A DNA stretch of 10,945 bases from Gammaproteobacteria bacterium (GCA_029243665.1 JAQWRO010000081.1:1-10945), one strand, 5' to 3'. Shown: positions 1 through 9,067, counted from the first letter of the stretch. Translations and numbers: made by a program. The notes: generated by a model not told the origin, from the sequence alone.

Positions 1-1
1 A

Positions 2-1021
2 GGCGTTAAAGCAAATCAATCCGGTGGAGATCAAATATCTCCGTCATTTTTAATTTCATTAATTGTGATTGGTTTAGTTGTTATTTGGGGGTTGGCAGGG
101 ATTACCATAATTGCACCAGCTGAAAAGGGTGTTGTCTTACGTTTTGGAAAATATAATCGAACCTTAGAGCCAGGCCCACACTGGGTGCCGCCAATTATAG
201 AAAGTGCCCAGATCGTAAATGTGATGAGGGATTACACATTCTCAAGCAAAGCTGAGATGTTAACCAAAGATAAAAACATTGTTGATGTCGAAGTTTCTGT
301 AGTATTTAGAATAGATAATCCTAAAAAATATCTATTTAATGCTGTTGACCCATATGAGTCTGTAAATCAAGCAACTGCCAGTGCGTTAAGGCAAGTGGTT
401 GGCTCAACTACATTAGATGGCATTTTAACTCAATCTAGATCTGCTGCTAGAGATTCGATCGAGAAACAAATTAAAGAAACTATCAATTATTACAACGTAG
501 GTATTAATATTGTTGATGTTAACTTACAGCCTGCTAAACCACCACAGCAAGTCAGCGAAGCCTTTGATGATGTGATCAAAGCGTTAGAAGATGAGAAACG
601 CTTCATTAATGAAGCTAAAGCTTATCGTGAAAAAGTGGTGCCAATTGCTTCTGGTAAAGCCAAGCGAATCATTCAGCAGAGTCAGGGTTATCAGCAACAA
701 GTTGTATTGGATGCAAGTGCACAAGTGGCATCTTTTCTTGCTATACAACCACAATATCAAATAAATCCAGATATCGTTGGAAATAATATTTACTATTCAA
801 AACTTCAAGATTTGTATTCAAGAGTGAATAAATTATTTGTTGATTTACCAAATAATCAAAATGCTTTTATGTATTTGCCAATTGATCAAATGTTAAAAGC
901 AATGCCAGTAAAAGATGAAACATATATGCCTTTTACATCTGAGTCCCAGATGCAACAAGCAAATATGGCAACACTAAAATCTCTTAAACCTGAAACAAAA
1001 GGACGTCGAAGTGAAAGATAA
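2..1021 (+). CDS. hflK: HflK, FtsH-modulating SPFH membrane protein (5' end cut by window)
   Basis: HflK pairs with HflC in an inner-membrane SPFH (band 7) assembly that surrounds the FtsH protease and limits its access to membrane substrates. The frame is open from base 2, and the GTG at 65 lies inside the membrane segment, so the true start is upstream of the window. Visible residues 1-16 are a polar Gly/Ser/Gln-containing stretch, as in the glycine-rich N-terminus of E. coli HflK. Residues about 17-37 form the single transmembrane helix. The SPFH domain follows, beginning AEKGVVLRFGK, with the typical EPGPHW and RQVVGS stretches. A helical, coiled-coil-prone segment (FDDVIKALEDEKRFINEAKA) precedes the C-terminal PIDQMLKAMP motif, which matches LPLDQMLK of E. 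coli HflK. The 339 visible residues against about 419 in E. coli suggest that some N-terminal residues are missing. Its stop overlaps the hflC start. Family assignment is secure. Confidence 0.95.
   Translation, partial: GVKANQSGGDQISPSFLISLIVIGLVVIWGLAGITIIAPAEKGVVLRFGKYNRTLEPGPHWVPPIIESAQIVNVMRDYTFSSKAEMLTKDKNIVDVEVSVVFRIDNPKKYLFNAVDPYESVNQATASALRQVVGSTTLDGILTQSRSAARDSIEKQIKETINYYNVGINIVDVNLQPAKPPQQVSEAFDDVIKALEDEKRFINEAKAYREKVVPIASGKAKRIIQQSQGYQQQVVLDASAQVASFLAIQPQYQINPDIVGNNIYYSKLQDLYSRVNKLFVDLPNNQNAFMYLPIDQMLKAMPVKDETYMPFTSESQMQQANMATLKSLKPETKGRRSER
997..1003 (+). promoter_or_regulatory. Ribosome binding site of hflC inside the hflK 3' end
   Basis: AAAAGGA lies seven bases before the GTG at 1011, within the last codons of hflK. 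It supports the GTG start and an 11-base overlap with hflK. The arrangement implies coupled translation, fitting two proteins made for one complex. Confidence 0.65.
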
Positions 1022-1898
1022 TCAAATCAATATATTTATCTCAATTGTTTTTCTAGCATTAATGATCTTATCATTTTCAATATTTACAGTGGTTGAAGGT
1101 AATAGAGCATTTATAACTCGTTTAGGTGATATTGTTACAACAAAAAATGATCAATCAAGAATTTTTAAACCAGGATTGCATTTTAAAATTCCGTTTATTG
1201 ATCAAGTAAAAAGAATAGATGTAAGATTACAGTCATTTGAAGAGCCTTCTTCTCGAATTTTAACATCTGAACAAAACTATGTGGTTATAGTTGATTATTA
1301 CGTAAAATGGCGTGTAACTAATTTAGTTAAGTATTTTACAAGAACGGGTGGTCGTAGCATTGTTGCTGAACGTTTGATCCAACAAAAAGTTAATGACACA
1401 TTAAGAGCAGAGTTTGGACGTCAAGAAATCTCTGATGTTATTTCTTCTGAAAGAACACAAATTATGGATTTTTTAAAAGAAAAAACCAATAAAAGAGCTA
1501 CGGAATTAGGTGTGGAAGTTGTAGATGTTAGAATCAAGAAAATTGATTTGCCTGAAGAGGTAAGTTCATCTGTTTTTCAAAACATGAGGGCAGATAGACA
1601 ACGTGTTGCAACCAAACACCGTTCAGATGGTATTGCAGCTGCTGAGGCCTTAAGATCAGAAGCAGATAAGGATGTTGTTGTTATATTAGCTAAAGCCAAT
1701 GAAAATGGTGCAAAGTTAAAAGCCAAAGGTGATTCAGAGGCAATGAAAATATTCTCGCGTTCTTATTCAAAAAATGCTAAGCTATTCAATCTGATGAGAA
1801 GTTTGGAAGCTTATTCAAAAAGTTTTAATGAAGATAAGAATAACTTTATTGTATTAGGATCAGATTCTAAATTCTTTGACGTGATGAAAAATAAATAA
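1011..1898 (+). CDS. hflC: HflC, FtsH-modulating SPFH membrane protein
   Basis: HflC is the partner of HflK in the SPFH complex that regulates FtsH-dependent turnover of membrane proteins. Residues about 7-27 form an N-terminal membrane anchor. The SPFH domain covers about 24-190, starting VVEGNRAFITRLGD and including the family-typical KPGLHFKIPFID stretch and a conserved VVDVRIKKIDLPEEV segment near 170-184. A helical, charged stretch follows (about 190-245, rich in Arg, Ala, Glu and Lys). The protein has 295 residues against about 334 in E. coli, so it is on the short side, mainly in loops and tail. The start is GTG, chosen because it begins just before the membrane helix and has an AAAAGGA site seven bases upstream. 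The gene overlaps hflK by 11 bases, and the next gene begins 15 bases after its stop. Assignment is firm. Confidence 0.95.
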   Translation: MKDNQINIFISIVFLALMILSFSIFTVVEGNRAFITRLGDIVTTKNDQSRIFKPGLHFKIPFIDQVKRIDVRLQSFEEPSSRILTSEQNYVVIVDYYVKWRVTNLVKYFTRTGGRSIVAERLIQQKVNDTLRAEFGRQEISDVISSERTQIMDFLKEKTNKRATELGVEVVDVRIKKIDLPEEVSSSVFQNMRADRQRVATKHRSDGIAAAEALRSEADKDVVVILAKANENGAKLKAKGDSEAMKIFSRSYSKNAKLFNLMRSLEAYSKSFNEDKNNFIVLGSDSKFFDVMKNK

Positions 1899-1913
1899 TA
1901 ATTATGAAGCCAT

Positions 1914-4037
1914 ATGAATACATTAAAAACACAAGGGTTAACTGAAAAGTTAAGAAGTAAGACTTTATGTATTACAAAAGATACATCGAATAGTACAACA
2001 TCATTTGAAAGTGGTTCAAAAGAAACATTATTAAAAAGTTCTAATTATAATCTTTTTTTATCTTTCTTGTTAACTATTCCATATGGATTATGTTACGGTT
2101 ATTTAACCTATACATTACTCAACTATGCATATTCACTTTTTTTGAGTCATGTGATCCAAGTAGTTTTTTTTGTTGTTTTACCTGCTTGGACCCTTATTAT
2201 CCCTGCAGTCATGACTGGTTCGGTTTATTGGTTGATCGGTCAATATGAATTTAATAGCCTTTTAAAAAACAAAGAAAACAAAGAAAACAAAGAAAACAAA
2301 GAAAACAAAGAAAATTCTGAAAAAAATATATTTTTAATGTTACTAGGTTTACTTGTTGGTGTTTTTATAGGCGTTGAGTTTTTTGAGTTTTTACCATTTG
2401 CTAATACAACGTCTTTGATTATTGCTGTGTTAGCTGGACTTACACATTTTACAGTTTTTTTCAATAACGCTGCTGAGTCTTTTAATAAACTTGAAATGCC
2501 TTCTGATCCGTTAAGTTTTATATCTTTGGCAGCTCCAATTTTTGCAATTATTAATGTTATCTTTATAACTGGTCTTTTTCACCCTGTAGTCTACGCGTTT
2601 TTTTCAATTGGTGTTTCTTCAGTTTTTGTTAAAAAGTTATACGATTATAAAGCATTATCTCCTATTAGAAGAATCTATGCTGCTTTTGACGCAACTATAA
2701 GAGAATACACCGCATTGATTATTCACTGTATTGGTGAAGGCGCTATTCCTGCTGCTGCCGCTACACACTCAAGCTCCTCTTTAACAATATTTTTAGCACA
2801 ACTCAGTGGACTTGTTGCAACATCAAATGAATATTTTACAGATTATCATACTGTGGCTGGTCAGCATCATAGTTTTACAATATACGAACATGATACCAGT
2901 AAAGGTATTTATGCCTGTATCGTTTTTGAAAAGAATGGTCAAATTGACTACGATCAATCATTTTTCTTTGAATCTAATTCTGTAGAAACTGAATTTCTAA
3001 AATCACGAGCAAATGTATTATTAAATGATCATTTTAATGGTGTTTTTGAATTGCAAGAAAATGTAGAAAAATATTCTGTAACCCTTAATTCTGATGAAGA
3101 GAAACCACAAAATTTAATACAAGCTATCTTTGGTGTTAATACCTTTAATATCACAAATTATCAAAGCATTACATTTATTTCTGTTGCGTTATTTTTTGGG
3201 TCAATATTTTTGTTAGGTATGAACAGTTTAAGTATTTTTTCTTTTTGTGCATTTAATTCCTTACTATTTGTTACTTATAGGATGATTGTAAGAATTAAAG
3301 AAGACATCATTCCTTTACATAATTCTAATAAACAGTACGAATCTGATGAAGATCCTGAAGAAGGTCATAGTCATGGTTTAGACTATAAACCCGTGTTGCA
3401 ATATTTTTTCGGTTTATCCATTACATTTGTTGACCAAATATACAAAAAATTTACTAATAATTATCAAAATATAATTCTTGGGATATCAGCTTTTTTATTT
3501 GCTGGTGTTGCTTTTTTTATGACAACATTGCCTTTGGCTTTAATTCATCAAGTCGTCCTATTTCCATTTGTATATGGTGGTATGATACAAATAATAAATT
3601 TTACTAGCTGGATTTTATATTCTAAAAATGATGATAAATTAATAGATATTAATTATTTTGTAACTAATTTATTAGACCCAATTAATTGGTTAAATAACTT
3701 TATTTATTTTACGGTTTTTCTTGTTGCATGCTGTATAGGCATCAATGGTGGCACTGAGTTTGCAACTCATCTAGCTTTCATGTTTTCAACATCTCCTATT
3801 GTTTTGCCAACGATTATTAGTGTATTTATTATTTGTGCGTTACTAACAGAAGGTGTTTGGATAAATGATCGTTTAAACAAAGCATTAAAACCTATTAAGA
3901 GTTACTTTCAACCCACTCAATCAGACCAGTTGAAGCCTGAATCATCTAGTAATAATACTACTGATCAAACTAAAAAAAATGAAAGACAAGACAAACAATC
4001 TAATTTTTGTTTAAAGCCAATAAGTCGTTCATCATAG
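1914..4037 (+). CDS. Multi-pass membrane protein of unknown function (707 aa)
   Basis: I do not recognise this protein. By eye it has a polar N-terminus (1-45) and about twelve hydrophobic segments: near 46-70, 73-108, 138-160, 165-184, 200-220, 222-240, 418-436, 440-458, 518-545, 544-565, 590-612 and 628-648. Residues about 300-400 form a hydrophilic block that looks like a folded soluble domain, with alternating strand-like stretches (HHSFTIYEHD, GIYACIVFEKNG). Residues 120-134 are five Lys-Glu-Asn triplets encoded by an exact 9-base repeat, in a lysine-rich loop likely to be cytoplasmic. An acidic His-containing loop (EDPEEGHSHG) lies near 478-488, and a Ser/Asn/Gln/Lys-rich tail runs from about 660. 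No transporter signature, catalytic motif or ATPase motif stands out. The ATG lies 15 bases after hflC with only a weak GAAG before it, so co-transcription with hflKC is likely. The 3' end overlaps mfd by 38 bases on the other strand. It could be an FtsH/HflKC-linked membrane factor, a lineage-specific transporter-like protein, or a host-interaction protein; none is shown. That it is a real gene is well supported by length, hydrophobic pattern and tight fit. Confidence 0.85.
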   Translation: MNTLKTQGLTEKLRSKTLCITKDTSNSTTSFESGSKETLLKSSNYNLFLSFLLTIPYGLCYGYLTYTLLNYAYSLFLSHVIQVVFFVVLPAWTLIIPAVMTGSVYWLIGQYEFNSLLKNKENKENKENKENKENSEKNIFLMLLGLLVGVFIGVEFFEFLPFANTTSLIIAVLAGLTHFTVFFNNAAESFNKLEMPSDPLSFISLAAPIFAIINVIFITGLFHPVVYAFFSIGVSSVFVKKLYDYKALSPIRRIYAAFDATIREYTALIIHCIGEGAIPAAAATHSSSSLTIFLAQLSGLVATSNEYFTDYHTVAGQHHSFTIYEHDTSKGIYACIVFEKNGQIDYDQSFFFESNSVETEFLKSRANVLLNDHFNGVFELQENVEKYSVTLNSDEEKPQNLIQAIFGVNTFNITNYQSITFISVALFFGSIFLLGMNSLSIFSFCAFNSLLFVTYRMIVRIKEDIIPLHNSNKQYESDEDPEEGHSHGLDYKPVLQYFFGLSITFVDQIYKKFTNNYQNIILGISAFLFAGVAFFMTTLPLALIHQVVLFPFVYGGMIQIINFTSWILYSKNDDKLIDINYFVTNLLDPINWLNNFIYFTVFLVACCIGINGGTEFATHLAFMFSTSPIVLPTIISVFIICALLTEGVWINDRLNKALKPIKSYFQPTQSDQLKPESSSNNTTDQTKKNERQDKQSNFCLKPISRSS
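2271..2315 (+). repeat. 9-base tandem repeat, five copies, in frame (Lys-Glu-Asn)
   Basis: The unit AAAGAAAAC occurs four times exactly (2271-2306), followed by a fifth copy with one change (AAAGAAAAT, 2307-2315). The preceding bases AAAAAC look like a partial unit. It encodes five consecutive Lys-Glu-Asn triplets at residues 120-134 of the 707-residue membrane protein, in a loop between predicted membrane helices. Because the unit is a multiple of three, gain or loss of copies would change loop length without shifting the frame. Identity at nucleotide level suggests recent slippage expansion. Confidence 0.97.
4000..4037. other. Convergent 3' overlap of two genes
   Basis: The rightward membrane-protein gene ends with TAG at 4035-4037, and leftward mfd ends with TAG read from 4002 to 4000. 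Their last 38 bases are therefore coding on both strands. There is no intergenic space for a bidirectional terminator, and no GC-rich stem with a following T-run is visible within the overlap or close to either side. Transcripts from the two blocks are expected to run into each other. Confidence 0.9.
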
Positions 4038-7000
4038 CATGAGGGTTTAACGAATGCTCATCGGTGTATTTAATTGAATGATCACTTGTCATAATAACAT
4101 TTTTATTTTGTTGTAGTAATTGACATAACCTTAGGTGATTGGGTTCTGAAAGGTCTTTGAAAGTCAGTAAAGTATATTCCTTTTTTATGTTGAACTCTGT
4201 ACATCCCATGTTTTGTAACGAATTTGCAAGTTTTTTCATTCTTAATAGGCTGATCGTTGAATAGGGTGGCAGGCCGTAATGAATCGCCAAATGTGATTCT
4301 ATCTCATCTATAGTTTCGTCATCAGCTTTTGCAATGGATTGATATATAGATAGTCTTTGATTGGTATCTGAAACATAATCTTGGGGTATGATAAGTGAAA
4401 AATATGTTTGATATTCTATTGGGTTTGTAACTGATTCTTCAGTTAGATTAAGCTCATTACAAGCTTGTTTCAACATGTTTAGATATAGCTCATAGCCAAC
4501 ACCTTTAACCATGCCACTTTGTTGCTCACCTAAAATAGAGCCAGTACCTCTAATTTCTAGATCATGTACGGCTAATTGGTATCCAGAACCTAGACTTGAT
4601 AGTGCATTGATTGCATTAAGCCTAGACAATGCATTTTTCTTTAAAAACATTGGATCAGGTGTAATAAAATATGTATAAGCTTGCCGGTCTGATCGACCAA
4701 CTCGACCCCTGAGTTGATGCAGTTGTGCTAACCCAAATTTATCAGCTCTTAGCACGATCATGGTGTTTGCATTTGGGATATCGATACCACTTTCGATGAT
4801 GGTTGTGGCCACTAATAAATTTACTTTGTGTTGGCTGAAAGCAAACATCTTTTCGTCTTGTTCAATTTGGGTCATTTTGCCGTGAATAAAATCAGAAACA
4901 ATATAATTAGATTTTTCTTGCCAAAATGCACAAACTTTTTGAATACTTGCCACATCATTGTGTACCATATAAACTTGCCCACCGCGTTGGAGTTCTCGTT
5001 CAATAGCTTCTAAAATTACTGTATCGTCGTGTTTCATGACTTGTGTGACGATGTCCGTTCTTTGTCTTGGCGGAGTTGAAATGAGTGAAATGTCTCTTAA
5101 TGAGGATAAAGCAAAATTAAGTGATCTTGGAATAGGGGTTGCACTCATAGATAAATAATGTATGTCAGGGTGTGCTTTTTTGATAAATTCCTTATCTTTA
5201 ACTCCAAACCTATGTTCTTCATCAATAATGATAAGTGAAAGGTCGTTGTATTGTAAGGCAGTTCTTAATACAACATGTGTCGTAATAATAACATCAACTT
5301 TTCCTTGTGCAATTTCATCTAAGATTTTTTTATTCTTGGTTTGTGATGTTAACAATCTCACTTCAATAGGCCAATCTTTAAAGCGCTCCTTAATGTTTAG
5401 ATGATGCTGTGATGCAAGCAATGTGGTTGGTGCAATGAAAAGGGCTTGCTTTTGATTTAACGCTGCTGCAAATGATGCTCTGATAGCAATCTCAGTCTTC
5501 CCAAAGCCAACATCACCACAGATGAGTCTATCCATTGGCATATCTTTTGAAAGATCATTGAGTGTATCTACAATTGCTTTCTCTTGATCTGGTGTTTCAG
5601 TATAAGGAAACTGATTCTTAAAAGTTTCATATTCATCAGGTATTGGGATTTGAGCTGTTTTAAGAATATGCCTTTTTGCATTCACTTTTAATATTTCAGC
5701 TGCATAATCATAGGTAAGCTCGCGGGCTTTTTTTGTCGTTTTAGTCCAGTTTTTTGAACCTAATTCATCAAGTACAACACTTTCTTGTATATGATATTTT
5801 GAAAGCAAATGAAATTGATCTACTGCAATAAATATCTTGGCTTGCTTCTTATAAAGCACTTGCATGAATTCCTGATCATTAACTGTAACCAGACCAAGAT
5901 ATTGGCCAATGCCATAGTCTTCATGGACAACGTAATCCTCTGGAAGTAAATGTATTTTTTCAAAAAGCTTCTTTTCTACTTTTGGTGAGTCTTCTTTTTT
6001 ATACAATATGTATTCTGGGAGGATTAAAAACGCTTTATATTGATATGCCCAGCTAAAATCACCAATAAGTAGATTGATGCGATGTGTGCTTTCTTTAATA
6101 GCATCTATGCTATCAATGATCTGAAATGAAACTTCACATCTTTCGGTTAATGTTTTAAAACGATCTAAACGTTCTTGGTTAATACAAGTAATCACAACGG
6201 GTGTGGTGTGTTCGTTTAAATTTTTAAGTTTGTTTTCATAATGTGTAGCTTTGAATGTAAATGATTCAAAATCAGATACATAAGTTTTAAACTTACTTTT
6301 TTTGAACCATGAATGAATGAGAAGATTAGGTGAGGGTGAAGGAATAATGCCTTCTCTTTTTTGTAAGGCATTGTAGTTTTCAGTAACTTTTCGATTAAAT
6401 TTATTTAGGATACTGTCTGTGTTATCTGGAGTGTATATCAAAGTATCTTTGGGTATAAAGTCAAAAATAGTACTGGTTTTTTCAAAAATAATTGGGGCTA
6501 AGTCTTCTACACCTTCAATGGGTAGCCCACTATCTAAGTATTTATATTCAGGATATTTAGGTGCATTTGGATCTTCATTTTTCCAATATGTTTTTAATAG
6601 CTCTCTTTGCTCTTTTGATAATAATATTTCATGTTGAGGTAAAATAGGAACAGGTTCAACATGAGGTTTGAATCTATCGTCATGTTCATTATATAACCAA
6701 ATGTTTTCAATTAAATCATCAAACCATTCCACACGAAATAATTTCTGTTGAATTTTAAATTCGAGTAGACTACCTCTAATGGAAAATGTACCGTTATCAG
6801 TCACAACCGTATTTTTTTTAAAACCATTATTAACTAATAATTGTGATAGTTCTGTGAATGAAGTTTCTTGGTCTACTGAGAGTGACGTTTGGGATAGTGT
6901 CACATATGATTTTGGTGGTATCACATAAGATGCACTGGCTATGGTTGTAATGATAATATCTGGTGCTTCTTGGGTGAGTTGAAACAAAGTCTGAAACCTT

Positions 7001-7206
7001 TCTGCACTTATGTTTTCTTTTGCAAAAGATTTTGCATACGGCAAAGAACCTCTATCTGGAATAAGAGTTATAGATCTATATCCATCATGAGGAAACAATG
7101 CTTCAATTGATTTTTTTAAGTTAATTGCTGTGATTTGATTATCAACCAAAACCATGGACGGCTTTGATATAGTTGATAAAGTTTGAGCTAACTTACAAAG
7201 GTTCAC
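4000..7206 (-). CDS. mfd: Mfd, transcription-repair coupling factor
   Basis: Mfd is a DNA translocase that removes RNA polymerase stalled at DNA damage and recruits UvrA for nucleotide excision repair. The N-terminal UvrB-like module covers about 1-330. Residues R144, R158 and F162 (contexts SIRGSLLEF and FRVEWFDD) align with E. coli R165, R181 and F185, which contact UvrA, so the repair-recruiting face looks intact. The RNA-polymerase-interacting domain starts near 420 (LLPEDYVVHEDYGIGQYLGL). The SF2 translocase core has Walker A GDVGFGKT at 564-571, DEEH at 662-665, SAT at 688-690, and LAQLHQLRGRVGRS around 826-839 with its arginines. A TRCF C-terminal domain covers about 930-1068. The length is 1068 residues against 1148 in E. 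coli, with a slightly short N-terminus. The GTG shares one base with the rpoD TAG; an in-frame TGA just upstream, with no start codon between, fixes this start. No Shine-Dalgarno site is visible, so coupling to rpoD translation is likely. Confidence 0.97.
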   Translation of the reverse strand: MNLCKLAQTLSTISKPSMVLVDNQITAINLKKSIEALFPHDGYRSITLIPDRGSLPYAKSFAKENISAERFQTLFQLTQEAPDIIITTIASASYVIPPKSYVTLSQTSLSVDQETSFTELSQLLVNNGFKKNTVVTDNGTFSIRGSLLEFKIQQKLFRVEWFDDLIENIWLYNEHDDRFKPHVEPVPILPQHEILLSKEQRELLKTYWKNEDPNAPKYPEYKYLDSGLPIEGVEDLAPIIFEKTSTIFDFIPKDTLIYTPDNTDSILNKFNRKVTENYNALQKREGIIPSPSPNLLIHSWFKKSKFKTYVSDFESFTFKATHYENKLKNLNEHTTPVVITCINQERLDRFKTLTERCEVSFQIIDSIDAIKESTHRINLLIGDFSWAYQYKAFLILPEYILYKKEDSPKVEKKLFEKIHLLPEDYVVHEDYGIGQYLGLVTVNDQEFMQVLYKKQAKIFIAVDQFHLLSKYHIQESVVLDELGSKNWTKTTKKARELTYDYAAEILKVNAKRHILKTAQIPIPDEYETFKNQFPYTETPDQEKAIVDTLNDLSKDMPMDRLICGDVGFGKTEIAIRASFAAALNQKQALFIAPTTLLASQHHLNIKERFKDWPIEVRLLTSQTKNKKILDEIAQGKVDVIITTHVVLRTALQYNDLSLIIIDEEHRFGVKDKEFIKKAHPDIHYLSMSATPIPRSLNFALSSLRDISLISTPPRQRTDIVTQVMKHDDTVILEAIERELQRGGQVYMVHNDVASIQKVCAFWQEKSNYIVSDFIHGKMTQIEQDEKMFAFSQHKVNLLVATTIIESGIDIPNANTMIVLRADKFGLAQLHQLRGRVGRSDRQAYTYFITPDPMFLKKNALSRLNAINALSSLGSGYQLAVHDLEIRGTGSILGEQQSGMVKGVGYELYLNMLKQACNELNLTEESVTNPIEYQTYFSLIIPQDYVSDTNQRLSIYQSIAKADDETIDEIESHLAIHYGLPPYSTISLLRMKKLANSLQNMGCTEFNIKKEYTLLTFKDLSEPNHLRLCQLLQQNKNVIMTSDHSIKYTDEHSLNPHAMMNDLLALNKN

Positions 7207-9062
7207 TAGTTTTCTAGATCGTCATCAAGAAAGCTTGTTAGTTTCTCAGCACGACTGGGGTGTCTTAGCTTTCTGAGGGCTTTAGCTTCAATCTGTCTAA
7301 TTCGCTCCCTAGTTACATCAAATTGTTTGCCAACCTCTTCAAGTGTGTGGTCTGTATTCATTTTAATGCCGAAACGCATGCATAAGACTTTAGCTTCTCT
7401 AGGAGAAAGTGTTTCAAGCATATCACCGATCGCTTCTTTAAGACCCTCAATTGTTGCAGCATCAACTGGTAATTGAGCATTTTTATCAACAATAGTATCT
7501 TTAATTCTTGAATCATCTTCGTCCGCATCATTTGAAGCACTTAAAGGATTCTCAACCGAAACAGGATCTTTAGAAATTCTTTGAACACGTCTAATTTTAT
7601 CAATACCCATATCCATTTCTTTGCTTAATTCTTCTGGTGTTGGGTCTCGTCCTTTTTCTTGAAGAAACTGCCTTGAAATTCGGTTTAATTTATTAATTGT
7701 TTCAATCATATGAACAGGAATACGGATGGTTCTAGCTTGATCTGCGATTGATCTTGTAATAGCTTGCCTGATCCACCATGTTGCATAAGTTGAAAATTTA
7801 TAACCACGTCTGTATTCAAATTTATCTACAGCTTTCATTAAACCAATATTGCCTTCTTGAATTAGGTCTAAAAATTGTAAGCCTCGATTAGTATATTTTT
7901 TAGCAATGGATATAACCAGACGTAGATTGGCTTCAATCATTTCACGTTTAGCTTTCAACATTTTAGCTTCGCCAACTTTGATTTTTTGATTTATTAGTCG
8001 TATTTGATTTGTTGGAAGTTCCTCTCTTTCCTCAACCTTTTTGAGTTTTAAAAGATAGTTTTTAACTAATTGGCCATTGATGAAGTCTTTTTTATCTATA
8101 AGTTTGCTTATTTCAACTTGATAATCATCACTTTTAATCATTGCTACTACAGTTTTCTTTTTAAGATTATTTTTTTCAATAAGTTGGAACATTATTTTCT
8201 TTTCAGAGTCTCTAACTTCAGAAATTGTTTTATCAAGTTTTTTAATAATTTTATTATAAATTCTTGTAGAAAGTTTTAGTTTAGTAAAATAGTTTATAAC
8301 TTCCTTGTTTTTTCCCTGTTCAATAAGACTTTTAAGAAAAAATATTTTTGTTTTTAGAACCATTGGGTCGATTTTTTCTTGGCCTTCATCGGGCTCATCC
8401 TCAGTATATTCCTCTTCTTCTTCTTCATGAGAATCCATATTGAGAGCGTTTAATTTATCCTCTTCTTCTTCATTTTTTTTAAGAATATCATATAGTTTAG
8501 TTTCTTCTTTGTTGAGCTCTGCAAATTCCGGATCAAAAAAACCTACGATGACTTCATTAAAACGCAATGGATAACTAGCGATTTTATCAAAAGAATCTAC
8601 TACAAACTGAATGAACATTGGATGCAAAGCAATACCATGAATAACCATTTCATTGCCTTGCTCAATTTCCATTGCTATTCTGACTTCACCCTCGCGATCA
8701 AGAAGATAAATTTTACCCATTTCAAGCATGTATCGTTTGACATGATCTGGTCCTGCAAGAGAAACTTCTATGCTTTCTTCATTTTCAGTTTCTTCCGATG
8801 CTGCAGTTTCAGATTCGCTATTAAACAAATTTTCGTTTTCGTTATCATATTCAATTTCAGAATCTAATTGTTCTCTAATTTGGTTTACAATTTCAGGAAG
8901 ATCATCGGTGTTAATTAGAAATTCTGGCAAAAGTTCTTTGACCCTAGAAAATAAAACAAAACCACCACCATCGCGCTCTTCTTTTAGCACTTTAATCATT
9001 TTATCAATGGCCAGTTTCTTTTCTGAGCCATTACTATTTTTATCGATGGTTTTATCTTTCAT
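7206..9062 (-). CDS. rpoD: RpoD, primary sigma factor (sigma-70)
   Basis: RpoD is the housekeeping sigma factor that directs core RNA polymerase to -10/-35 promoters. Region 1.1 lies near residues 15-65 and region 1.2 near 102-136 ([13 protein letters not shown]). The long non-conserved region before region 2 contains a strongly acidic stretch (about 194-230, including a run of six Glu). Region 2 spans about 370-447, with [19 protein letters not shown] and the promoter-melting and -10-reading stretch [20 protein letters not shown]. Region 3 follows (about 455-535). Region 4 is about 545-610, with the -35-reading helix [19 protein letters not shown]. The 618 residues are close to E. coli's 613. 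The ATG is preceded by GGAG five bases upstream. The gene lies between dnaG (79-base gap) and mfd (one-base overlap). The gap holds a promoter-like sequence, so rpoD may be expressed both from the operon and on its own. Confidence 0.98.
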   Translation of the reverse strand: MKDKTIDKNSNGSEKKLAIDKMIKVLKEERDGGGFVLFSRVKELLPEFLINTDDLPEIVNQIREQLDSEIEYDNENENLFNSESETAASEETENEESIEVSLAGPDHVKRYMLEMGKIYLLDREGEVRIAMEIEQGNEMVIHGIALHPMFIQFVVDSFDKIASYPLRFNEVIVGFFDPEFAELNKEETKLYDILKKNEEEEDKLNALNMDSHEEEEEEYTEDEPDEGQEKIDPMVLKTKIFFLKSLIEQGKNKEVINYFTKLKLSTRIYNKIIKKLDKTISEVRDSEKKIMFQLIEKNNLKKKTVVAMIKSDDYQVEISKLIDKKDFINGQLVKNYLLKLKKVEEREELPTNQIRLINQKIKVGEAKMLKAKREMIEANLRLVISIAKKYTNRGLQFLDLIQEGNIGLMKAVDKFEYRRGYKFSTYATWWIRQAITRSIADQARTIRIPVHMIETINKLNRISRQFLQEKGRDPTPEELSKEMDMGIDKIRRVQRISKDPVSVENPLSASNDADEDDSRIKDTIVDKNAQLPVDAATIEGLKEAIGDMLETLSPREAKVLCMRFGIKMNTDHTLEEVGKQFDVTRERIRQIEAKALRKLRHPSRAEKLTSFLDDDLEN

Positions 9063-9067
9063 TCTTT

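Noticed and set aside
65..67. GTG at 65 as the start of hflK
   Set aside because: It lies within the transmembrane helix, and the frame is open back to the window edge with HflK-like polar sequence, so the real start is upstream.
1904..1945. ATG at 1904 opening a 13-codon peptide that overlaps the start of the 707-residue gene
   Set aside because: A possible leader peptide, but it has no Shine-Dalgarno site and no attenuation-like structure, so chance is the best explanation.
2240..2464. Leftward open frame with five Phe-Ser-Leu repeats
   Set aside because: It is the antisense reading of the Lys-Glu-Asn repeat and nearby helices in the membrane-protein gene; there is no sign of independent translation.
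3941..3985. Imperfect inverted repeat (TAGTA-ATAA-TACTA) followed by a run of A's, as a terminator
   Set aside because: The stem is five AT-rich pairs. On the + strand the run is A, not T; for minus-strand transcripts the T-run comes before the stem, so neither orientation fits an intrinsic terminator.
4036..4061. Short inverted repeat AGCAT/ATGCT just past the membrane-protein stop codon
   Set aside because: Five pairs with a 13-base loop and no T-run; too weak to call a terminator.
8397..8480. Repeat-like run of CTTCTTCTT-type sequence in rpoD
   Set aside because: It encodes the acidic Glu-rich insert common in proteobacterial RpoD; the units are irregular and not a clean tandem repeat.
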